The position numbers and the translations under genes are program-made. From Erysipelotrichaceae bacterium (lineage in GTDB: Bacteria > Bacillota_I > Bacilli_A > Erysipelotrichales > Erysipelotrichaceae), in contig JABUSI010000307.1 in NCBI GenBank assembly GCA_021442745.1, positions 1 to 13,100 of the forward strand: DNA of 13,100 nucleotides. The letters run 5' to 3'. The notes under the pieces are model-generated. The model made no database searches and was not told the DNA's origin. It saw only the letters and a program-made list of their open reading frames with translations. This document shows positions 1 through 5,374 of the stretch, one piece after another (positions within the stretch are counted from its first letter, which is position 1; every line of letters starts with the position of its first letter).

Positions 1-3
1 TAA

Positions 4-27
4 GAAAATTGCAATTGTAAATTGAAC
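4..27 (+). repeat. Left terminal inverted repeat of the IS30 element
   Basis: These 24 bases start GAAAATTG and end TTGAAC. They match the reverse complement of 1289-1312 at 18 of 24 positions, with perfect outer 8 bp and inner 6 bp. Mismatches lie in the middle, as is common in IS30-family termini. Confidence 0.85.
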
Positions 28-44
28 ACGGACGGTGTTCGTAA

Positions 45-62
45 GAAGGCTTTCAAGCCTTC
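45..62. repeat. Short subterminal hairpin in the IS30 left end
   Basis: The arms GAAGGCT (45-51) and AGCCTTC (56-62) form a perfect 7-bp stem around a 4-base loop, just inside the left terminal repeat. No T-run follows on either strand, so it is not a standard intrinsic terminator. Subterminal structure is a plausible role; none is proven. Confidence 0.5.
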
Positions 63-86
63 CTGGTTACCACGCACTTCTGATGA

Positions 87-136
87 TTGATTTTGTCAAG
101 GTTGCTTGCAAGCGTAGCGTACCTTGACTTGATCAA
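87..136. repeat. Long imperfect stem-loop spanning the transposase stop codon
   Basis: Bases 87-102 pair with 121-136 at 13 of 16 positions, including an unbroken 8-bp core, GTCAAGGT (95-102) with ACCTTGAC (121-128). The loop contains the perfect palindrome GCTTGCAAGC (104-113). A second palindrome, CTTGATCAAG (128-137), covers the transposase stop codon at 133-135. No U-tract follows. It could protect the mRNA 3' end, attenuate read-through or serve the element's ends. Confidence 0.6.
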
Positions 137-1206
137 GCAGCAGAAGTACTTAATCTGTATATCTCATCCAGTGAACTTTCATACAGTTCCTCCGGTGTGA
201 GGTAGTTTAAAGCTTTTCGCGGCAGTGAATTCATCTCATCTGCGAACGTGAGCACCTGATCGCTTGTGTAATTCCGGATGGATACCCCCTTGGGTATGTA
301 TCGCCGCAGGATTCGGTTGTGTCGCTCGTTCTGAGGTCGTTCCCAGGATGAGTACGGATGTGCGAAGTATACTTTCGTGTTCCCGCTTTCCAGTTCGGAT
401 AACCGTTCAAATTCTCTTCCGTTATCCGCTGTGATGGATTTGAATACGTCGTGAAAATGAGATCCGTATTCCATTTGAAGCTGCTTCATCCCGTCCATCA
501 CCGAATCAGAATTCTTACCTCGTATCTTCAACGCCACAAAGTTTGTCGTCTTCTTTTCGACAAGCGTAAGTACGACGGATTCCTTTCCGTTCCGCTTACC
601 GACAACGGTATCAATTTCCCAATGACCGAATTCTTCTCTTTTCGCTATGTATTCCGGCCGCTTCTCGATACTGGTTCCCATCAGCCTTTTGTGCTGTCGG
701 CATCTTATGTGACGGGAAGTATTGCGGGAAAGTGCTTCCGGAAGGTCAAATCCGGTAAGTGACAACCGTCCTTTCCACAAGGCATAGTAGAGAGTTTTGG
801 TGCACGGAATCTTTTCGTTCGGAAACAGATTGTGCAGACGTGCATATCCGACACATGCATCAAATGACCATTTCTGATTCCGGACTTTGTCCGTTGTCCA
901 TCGGATAAACGGTGACGTCGGAAGGCAAACGGATTTCTTCCTGCATGATTTCCGGTGTTCTTCATATACCGCCTGACCACGTGCAGGCTTGTAAATCGGA
1001 GGTCTTCCCTTTACCCCGTTTTTCTTCGGGGTACCTCTTCGAAGTTCATACAGAACTGTCGACGGAGAACAGCCGACTTCTTCTGCGATGGCTCGCAGTG
1101 ACCAGGATAACTTGCGTAAGACTGCTATTTTACACCGATCTTCAAATGTTAGGTGCTGTCCTCTTCCGCGAGTCGCTTTATTTGTGGTATTATCAAATTG
1201 GTCCAT
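133..1206 (-). CDS. IS30-family transposase
   Basis: This 357-residue DDE transposase cuts and joins the ends of its own element. The N-terminal part (about residues 15-60) is a helix-turn-helix of the IS30 type, with LTFEDRCKIAVLRK followed by the recognition-helix segment CSPSTVLYELRRG. The catalytic core begins near residue 193 with GHWEIDTVVG. The acidic triad is D199, D261 (in TADNGREF) and E294 (in PQNERHNR). The last two lie 33 residues apart, matching the DD(33)E spacing of IS30. The basic motif after the glutamate (RILRRYIPKG) is also typical. The ATG at 1206 has GGAGG at 1213-1217, six bases away. The length is normal for the family and the frame is open throughout. The coding strand is the same as that of the neighbouring eamA-like gene. 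Confidence 0.95.
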   Translation of the reverse strand: MDQFDNTTNKATRGRGQHLTFEDRCKIAVLRKLSWSLRAIAEEVGCSPSTVLYELRRGTPKKNGVKGRPPIYKPARGQAVYEEHRKSCRKKSVCLPTSPFIRWTTDKVRNQKWSFDACVGYARLHNLFPNEKIPCTKTLYYALWKGRLSLTGFDLPEALSRNTSRHIRCRQHKRLMGTSIEKRPEYIAKREEFGHWEIDTVVGKRNGKESVVLTLVEKKTTNFVALKIRGKNSDSVMDGMKQLQMEYGSHFHDVFKSITADNGREFERLSELESGNTKVYFAHPYSSWERPQNERHNRILRRYIPKGVSIRNYTSDQVLTFADEMNSLPRKALNYLTPEELYESSLDEIYRLSTSAA

Positions 1207-1242
1207 GTGATGCCTCCGCTAGAATTTTTGTGTGGTAACTTA

Positions 1243-1251
1243 ATTCTAACA
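1243..1251 (-). promoter_or_regulatory. Candidate extended -10 promoter for the transposase
   Basis: Read on the minus strand the sequence is TGTTAGAAT, an extended -10 (TGn plus TAGAAT), about 36 bases upstream of the start codon. No good -35 is present at 16-18 bp. It lies inside the element, so the transposase need not depend on outside transcription. Confidence 0.45.
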
Positions 1252-1288
1252 TCAAAGAGAAATCTCATGGATTTTCTTTTTCCTTTCT

Positions 1289-1312
1289 GTTCAACTTGAT
1301 TTTACAATTTTC
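1289..1312 (-). repeat. Right terminal inverted repeat of the IS30 element
   Basis: This is the partner of 4-27: it starts GTTCAA and ends CAATTTTC on the plus strand. It lies 82 bases upstream of the transposase start codon. Confidence 0.85.
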
Positions 1313-1372
1313 CTAAAAGTAAAGATATATCCGTCCCGTCTCTTAACAGCACATGGAACCGTACAGGTTTTA

Positions 1373-2239
1373 TTACTCTTTTGCCGGGATTGCCGTAATC
1401 AGCAATGCCGCAATCACGAATATTCCTCCGAGTATTACATTGACTGTCAGTTTCTCCGATAAAATAACGGCAGAGGCAAGTACCGTAACAACCGGTTCCA
1501 ATGTGGAAACCAAAGATGCCACGGAAGGTCCCGTTTTTTCCATTCCGGCAAAAAAGGTCCAGAAGGCAATGGCCGTGGAAACCAAGGCGATCAGAATGAC
1601 GGCAATTATTCCGCTTGTCTGCACAGGCGGCGTAAAGCCGGATACCAGAGTAAACACACCATATACCATGGCTGCACCTAACATAATAAACGCGGAAGAC
1701 TGCATACCTTCTCCCGGTTTCACAACCCTGGAACTGATCAGAATATACGCTGCATAAAAAACGGCAGCCATCACCGATAACAGAATCCCCATGGAATCTG
1801 CATGAATCTCACCGCCGATTATGACACCGGCTCCGATAAGTGCAAGAACCAGAGAGACCACTTTGCTCACGGTTACTTTTTCATGAAACAAAACCACAGA
1901 TCCGATCATTACCAGTGCCGGATACGTATACAAAAGTAAGGATACCACACCCGCTGAAGCATAGTTCAATGCGGTAAAATAACAGAACGACTGTCCTACA
2001 TATCCTGCTGCCCCCAGTATCACGTAACACAGCATGTCCTTTTTTGACGGCAACGCTTTTTTCTGAATCAACATCAGAGAAAACATAAATACGGTGGCAA
2101 CAAGAAACCGCAGAAACAATAAGGAATACGTGGATGTCCCCGCCTCATAAGCAATCCGGGCAAAGATCGGCAAAAACGCAAAGGAAGCGGCCGAGATTGC
2201 TACCAGAATAATTCCGGATGATAAATTTTTATCTTTCAC
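1373..2239 (-). CDS. EamA/DMT-family membrane transporter
   Basis: This 288-residue, very hydrophobic protein belongs to the drug/metabolite transporter superfamily of 10-helix inner-membrane exporters. Two tandem EamA domains are visible: about residues 8-143 and 149-286. Each ends with the same signature, a Pro in a helix followed by a Glu: YPALVMIGSVVLFHEK (E120) and EPVVTVLASAVILSEK (E262). This reflects the internal duplication of the family. The substrate cannot be read from the sequence; relatives move amino acids, nucleotides or other metabolites. The start is GTG at 2239, with AAGGGGG about nine bases upstream and the expected short cytoplasmic N-terminus. The gene lies 70 bp behind the Sel1-repeat gene, so co-transcription is plausible. 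No terminator is visible in the 60 bp (1313-1372) between its stop and the IS30 end. Confidence 0.9.
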   Translation of the reverse strand: MKDKNLSSGIILVAISAASFAFLPIFARIAYEAGTSTYSLLFLRFLVATVFMFSLMLIQKKALPSKKDMLCYVILGAAGYVGQSFCYFTALNYASAGVVSLLLYTYPALVMIGSVVLFHEKVTVSKVVSLVLALIGAGVIIGGEIHADSMGILLSVMAAVFYAAYILISSRVVKPGEGMQSSAFIMLGAAMVYGVFTLVSGFTPPVQTSGIIAVILIALVSTAIAFWTFFAGMEKTGPSVASLVSTLEPVVTVLASAVILSEKLTVNVILGGIFVIAALLITAIPAKE

Positions 2240-2309
2240 ACTAAGACGCCCCCTTTTTCTGATATTCGCAATAAATCAGGTTCATTTTCCATTTTTCAAC
2301 GCTACCGGA

Positions 2310-2999
2310 TTACCACTCATCCTCTTCGGTATCTTCACCGAAATCCGAATATTCCTTGTAAAAAGCACGGTCGTATTCTTCTCTTACAAGATCATAATAC
2401 GGAGCCTTCATCATTTCCATGGCATTTGCGTATACGTCCCGATAGAAACCGGCACCGTTTTCCAGTTCTTTCTGATACCCAAGTTCCGCATGTTTCAGAA
2501 ACTGATACGACACTTCAATATTCGTTGCCATCTGTCCGTCCGGCGATAATTCTCTTGCCAGTGCAAAACAAAGACTCGGATATCTCTGCAGTTCGGATTC
2601 CCATACAAGTGACTTTCTGCCTTCCCATTCATCATCAATAATATAGCTTGCCGCCATTCGGTAATAATAAACCGACAGTTCCGGGTCACGCAAACCCCAT
2701 TTATCCCTGGAATACATATCGCCAAGCTTATATGCCGCATCTGCGTTTCCTCTTGCCGATGCGATCGTAAACATAGCAATGGCTTCCGATACGTTTACTT
2801 CTATGCTTCTTCCGTACAGATAACAATATCCTAAATTGTTAATGGCCTGTACGTTTCCCATCGCTGCAGCAATCCGGTAATATTCCACCGCTTTGTCATA
2901 CTGTCCGTCCGTGTAATACTTTGCACCTTTGTTATTGATGTAATTGGAATCATTGCGCGTAATGGCATTAAAATCTGTTTTGGTCAGTTCTATGGACAT
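2310..2999 (-). CDS. Sel1/TPR-repeat protein
   Basis: This 229-residue soluble protein has no signal peptide. Three Sel1-like helical repeats are visible. They run about residues 22-52 (GAKYYTDGQYDKAVEYYRIA), 53-88 (NLGYCYLYG, then AIAMFTIASARGNADA) and 89-118 (YKLGDMYSR, then SVYYYRMAAS). The second half (about 120-210) looks helical but loses the repeat consensus. The last ten residues are strongly acidic (GEDTEEDEW). Sel1 repeats form superhelical protein-binding surfaces; the partner is unknown. The ATG at 2999 has GGAGG at 3007-3011, seven bases away. A promoter lies directly upstream, so this gene starts its own transcript, probably shared with the transporter 70 bp downstream. Confidence 0.85.
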   Translation of the reverse strand: MSIELTKTDFNAITRNDSNYINNKGAKYYTDGQYDKAVEYYRIAAAMGNVQAINNLGYCYLYGRSIEVNVSEAIAMFTIASARGNADAAYKLGDMYSRDKWGLRDPELSVYYYRMAASYIIDDEWEGRKSLVWESELQRYPSLCFALARELSPDGQMATNIEVSYQFLKHAELGYQKELENGAGFYRDVYANAMEMMKAPYYDLVREEYDRAFYKEYSDFGEDTEEDEW

Positions 3000-3050
3000 A
3001 AGAATACCTCCGAATACAGAACATATATTTCACATTGTTCCGTATTACAT

Positions 3051-3059
3051 ATTATATCA
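3051..3059 (-). promoter_or_regulatory. Extended -10 promoter for the Sel1-repeat gene
   Basis: On the minus strand the sequence reads TGATATAAT, a perfect TATAAT with the TGn extension, 51 bases upstream of the ATG. No good -35 is seen; that region overlaps the terminator of the upstream transcript. Transcription would start near 3044. Confidence 0.65.
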
Positions 3060-3063
3060 TCAT

Positions 3064-3097
3064 AAAAACCTTTGCCACATATCAAGCAGCAAAGGTT
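3064..3097 (-). terminator. Intrinsic terminator after rlmD
   Basis: The arms AACCTTTGC and GCAAAGGTT (3067-3075 and 3089-3097) form a perfect 9-bp stem around a 13-base loop. On the minus strand the stem is followed by a run of five T. It lies about 90 bases beyond the rlmD stop and just beyond the stop of the coding-like trailer at 3117-3119. The loop is long for a terminator, which lowers confidence slightly. Confidence 0.7.
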
Positions 3098-3116
3098 CCC
3101 GGTTTTTACTTATTTG

Positions 3117-3230
3117 TTATTTTTCCATCTTGATTGACTTGTATTCATCCAGTGCAGCTTTCACATCATACTCAACAAAATCGCAATATTCAATTCTGTA
3201 CTTTTGACAGCAAGACAACCGTCTCCACAT
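3117..3230 (-). other. Coding-like trailer overlapping the rlmD 3' end
   Basis: In the +1 frame relative to rlmD an open frame runs past the rlmD stop and ends with TAA at 3117. The part beyond rlmD reads as a normal-looking charged helical segment, EYDVKAALDEYKSIKMEK, with no rare or odd composition. The first in-frame ATG (3230) lies within rlmD, giving 37 residues, and has no ribosome binding site at a proper distance. It may be a short peptide or the tail of a longer ancestral RlmD. Removing one base from the AAAA run at 3203-3206 would fuse it as ...LLSK-YRIEYCDF... . I do not recognise a family for it. Confidence 0.3.
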
Positions 3231-4524
3231 GATTGGTCTGCGGAAACATATCCACCGGCTGTACCTTTCGGATCGTATACCCGTGTTCGGTTAAATACTT
3301 ACAGTCCCTTGCCAGTGTTGTCGGATTACAGGAAACGTACACAATCCGTTTTCCCCCCATGGCGACCAACGCTTCCAGTGTCTGTATATCGCATCCTTTT
3401 CTTGGCGGATCGACTACCGCAACATCCGGATGATACCCGTTTTGAACAAGCTCCGTTGTCGCGTTTCTGGCATCCGCACAGATAAAGTTTATATTGTCGA
3501 TGTGATTGCGGATCGCATTTTGTTTCGCATTTTCAATGGCTTCCGGTACGATTTCGATGCCGATAACCTGTTTTGCCTTTTGGGCCAGATGCAGCGAAAT
3601 CGAACCGACTCCGCAATACACATCGACCGCTGTATCTTCTTTTTTCAGATCCGCAAACTCCACTGCCGTCTCATACAACAGTTCCGTACCTTTGATGTTA
3701 ACCTGGAAAAAGGATTTTGCGGACAATTCAAAGGTTAAATCGTGCAGTTTTCCCATTATGGTACTCTTTCCTGCCAATACCGTCTCTTCTAATCCCAAAA
3801 CAACATTGGTGTCTTTATCATTAACGTTTTCCATAACCGATTTTACAAAAGGATAGGTACGGATCAGAATCTCTGCCAGTTCTTTTGCCTGTTTGGTACC
3901 CTTTTTATACACCACCAGAACGACCATTGCCTCATCGGTATTCTCCATATCCCGGATCATAATATGACGCAATACGGAGCCCATATGAAGTCTTGTGCCT
4001 TCTTTCTGAATCGTATGCAGGATATCGTTGTCTCTTTCATTTTGCAAAAAACAATCCTGTAACGGAATGATATCATGCGAATGCAGACGATAAAAACCAA
4101 GTACAAGATTACCGTCTTTATCCGTTCCGACCGGTACCTGTACTTTGTTGCGATACCGCCACGGATATTCGATGGTTTTTACCGGACAGACTTCCACATC
4201 CATACCGGCATTCCGTAAAAATGCCTGCTTTACCACGTTATGTTTATATTGTTTCTGATATTCAAACGATGCATGCTGCAACTGACAGCCACCGCACGGA
4301 CCATAACACAAACACATCGGTTGTACCCGATGTTCACTGCTCTTTGTCCGATTCAGCATCTTCGCAAATCCGTAATGGGAAAACACTTTGGTAACGACAA
4401 GTTCCCCTTCTTCTTCCGGCAGCACGTTCCGCACAAAAAGAGGAAACTCTTCGTGTTTTACAATTCCCCATCCTTCATATGTCAGATCCAGGCATGTCCC
4501 CGTAAACGTATCATTCTTCTTCAT
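3190..4524 (-). CDS. rlmD: 23S rRNA (uracil-C5)-methyltransferase, RumA/RlmCD family
   Basis: This 444-residue enzyme transfers a methyl group from SAM to C5 of a uracil in 23S rRNA (U1939 by family; Bacillus RlmCD also does U747). A TRAM-type RNA-binding domain covers about residues 3-62. The 4Fe-4S ligands are C71, C77, C80 and C158, giving the family spacing C-x5-C-x2-C-x77-C. The SAM fold has FFQVN (273-277), the glycine loop DVYCGVGS (301-308) and DPPRKG (372-377). The catalytic nucleophile is C399 in SCNP, and the base is E434 in NHVETV. Length is normal and no key residue is missing. In Bacillus the orthologue (yefA) also lies just beyond gatCAB. The ATG at 4524 fits the TRAM start, but no Shine-Dalgarno sequence precedes it; an intrinsic terminator sits 12 bases upstream. 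It is probably expressed by read-through or from a promoter I cannot see. Confidence 0.95.
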   Translation of the reverse strand: MKKNDTFTGTCLDLTYEGWGIVKHEEFPLFVRNVLPEEEGELVVTKVFSHYGFAKMLNRTKSSEHRVQPMCLCYGPCGGCQLQHASFEYQKQYKHNVVKQAFLRNAGMDVEVCPVKTIEYPWRYRNKVQVPVGTDKDGNLVLGFYRLHSHDIIPLQDCFLQNERDNDILHTIQKEGTRLHMGSVLRHIMIRDMENTDEAMVVLVVYKKGTKQAKELAEILIRTYPFVKSVMENVNDKDTNVVLGLEETVLAGKSTIMGKLHDLTFELSAKSFFQVNIKGTELLYETAVEFADLKKEDTAVDVYCGVGSISLHLAQKAKQVIGIEIVPEAIENAKQNAIRNHIDNINFICADARNATTELVQNGYHPDVAVVDPPRKGCDIQTLEALVAMGGKRIVYVSCNPTTLARDCKYLTEHGYTIRKVQPVDMFPQTNHVETVVLLSKVQN

Positions 4525-4535
4525 ACAGTTACCAT

Positions 4536-4558
4536 AAAAGGAGCATAACGCTCCTTTT
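4536..4558 (-). terminator. Intrinsic terminator between the membrane-protein gene and rlmD
   Basis: The arms AAAAGGAGC (4536-4544) and GCTCCTTTT (4550-4558) form a perfect 9-bp stem with loop ATAAC. The GGAGC core followed by four T works on the minus strand, seven bases after the stop of the 4566-5219 gene. The symmetric A and T flanks would also allow termination on the plus strand. The only AAGGAG near the rlmD start lies inside this stem. Confidence 0.75.
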
Positions 4559-4565
4559 TCCTTTC

Positions 4566-5219
4566 TTATTCGGCATCCGCCTGATCGTCCGGTTCGTATT
4601 CAAGCGGTTCACCCGTATCATCGGCAACAATATCTTCTTCCGTATATTCCTTATCCCGTTCGATGACATAATCCCGTAATTCCTGTGCCAGTTCCGCATT
4701 GATCGGGGTGGAAACGTCACTGAGAATGTACGTTTTCATCGGTGAGTTTTTTACCAGGTTATACATAATGAAGTCCGGACTTTCCAGATTCAGATTGTTG
4801 TAAACGTTCAGTTCCATATCATACATTTTTTTGGCATCCGTAGCAGTAAAATATACGTCAACCGGAAGCTTGGCATCAATTGCCGTATAGATTGCTTCCG
4901 TGATTTTGGAAACTTCTTCTCTTGTCTTCGTATCGTCCACATCAACGTTTACCCTTAACGTCGCTACGATACAATTCACGCTGATTTCTTCCACACCTTC
5001 AATGGAACGGATATCGGAGCGCAACTCTGTAAGAGCTTCTTCCGTAATTGCCGGGTCCAGATCACCTAAAAACCGGTCACCAACAATCGGTGTTCCCGTA
5101 TTCTGCGATGCGGTATACAGAATATACGCAAACAATCCGCAAGGGATAGCCACAATAATCAACGCAAACCAGAACAACCAGTTAATTCCCAGACGTTCCT
5201 CTTTTCTCTTTTTTGCCAT
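4566..5219 (-). CDS. Unrecognised single-pass membrane protein
   Basis: I do not recognise a family. The 217-residue protein begins with a basic stretch (MAKKRKEER), followed by one membrane segment at about residues 13-37 (INWLFWFALIIVAIPCGLFA). This predicts the N-terminus inside and the remaining 180 residues outside. There is no lipobox or signal-peptidase site that I can see, so it is probably an anchored protein. The outer part alternates helices and strands. One example is a strand-helix run at about 70-125 (EEISVNCIVATLRVNVDV, then EEVSKITEAIYTAIDAKLP), suggesting a compact alpha/beta domain. The last 30 residues are acidic and look disordered. The ATG at 5219 has GAGGA at 5227-5231, seven bases away. 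It has its own promoter and terminator between gatB and rlmD, a slot held by a diacylglycerol kinase gene in Bacillus; it has no kinase motif. Confidence 0.85.
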   Translation of the reverse strand: MAKKRKEERLGINWLFWFALIIVAIPCGLFAYILYTASQNTGTPIVGDRFLGDLDPAITEEALTELRSDIRSIEGVEEISVNCIVATLRVNVDVDDTKTREEVSKITEAIYTAIDAKLPVDVYFTATDAKKMYDMELNVYNNLNLESPDFIMYNLVKNSPMKTYILSDVSTPINAELAQELRDYVIERDKEYTEEDIVADDTGEPLEYEPDDQADAE

Positions 5220-5265
5220 TTTATCTTCCTCAACTTTCTGTTAAGTCTTTTTTCATTCAAAAAGC

Positions 5266-5281
5266 ATGTGATTTCTCACAT
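5266..5281 (-). other. GAAA-tetraloop hairpin in the 5' leader of the membrane-protein gene
   Basis: On the minus strand, ATGTGA and TCACAT form a 6-bp stem closed by a GAAA (GNRA) loop, followed by GC and five T. It would lie within about five bases of the predicted 5' end of the mRNA. It could stabilise the transcript or act as a weak attenuator. Confidence 0.4.
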
Positions 5282-5291
5282 CTACTTACCT

Positions 5292-5320
5292 ATTTTACAC
5301 AAAAATCCGTTTGATTTCCA
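5292..5320 (-). promoter_or_regulatory. Candidate promoter for the membrane-protein gene
   Basis: On the minus strand, TGGAAA (5315-5320, 4 of 6 matches to TTGACA) is separated by 17 bp from TAAAAT (5292-5297, 5 of 6 matches to TATAAT). Transcription would start near 5285, about 65 bases before the ATG and after the gat terminator. Confidence 0.55.
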
Positions 5321-5348
5321 CCCTTAACTTTCTTACATGTTTCTTACG

Positions 5349-5374
5349 AAAAAAGGATGGTGTATTACCATCCT
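5349..5374 (-). terminator. Intrinsic terminator of the gat operon
   Basis: The arms AGGATGGT (5354-5361) and ACCATCCT (5367-5374) form a perfect 8-bp stem with a 5-base loop. On the minus strand it is followed by six T, counting the base that closes the stem. The first bases of the stem overlap the gatB stop codon (5373-5375), so the operon ends with almost no 3' untranslated region before the hairpin. Confidence 0.85.

Larger units (their letters stand above)
4..1312 (-). mobile_element. Complete IS30-family insertion sequence
   Basis: The element is about 1.31 kb, bounded by imperfect inverted repeats and carrying a single full-length IS30-type DDE transposase on the minus strand. The size and one-gene layout are usual for the family. 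The outer flanks are TAA on the left (the first bases of the window) and CTAA on the right. If the ends are moved out by one base to 3 and 1313, a 2-bp TA duplication is possible, but the window edge prevents a firm call. The non-coding parts are 28-132, rich in inverted repeats, and 1207-1288, which holds the transposase promoter and ribosome binding site. The gene has no frameshift or internal stop, so the element may be active. Confidence 0.9.

Noticed and set aside
45..62. Hairpin as a transposase terminator
   Set aside because: The stem is good but no T-run follows on either strand.
912..1238. Plus-strand open frame inside the IS30 element
   Set aside because: It is antisense to the intact transposase, has no family features, and its composition is that of a shadow frame.
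1313..1372. Terminator for the EamA gene
   Set aside because: Only a 4-bp AACC/GGTT pairing was found, without a T-run behind it.
2240..2309. Promoter for the EamA transporter (TTGAAA in the gap)
   Set aside because: A -35-like TTGAAA is present, but no convincing -10 lies at 16-18 bp. Read-through from the Sel1 gene is simpler.
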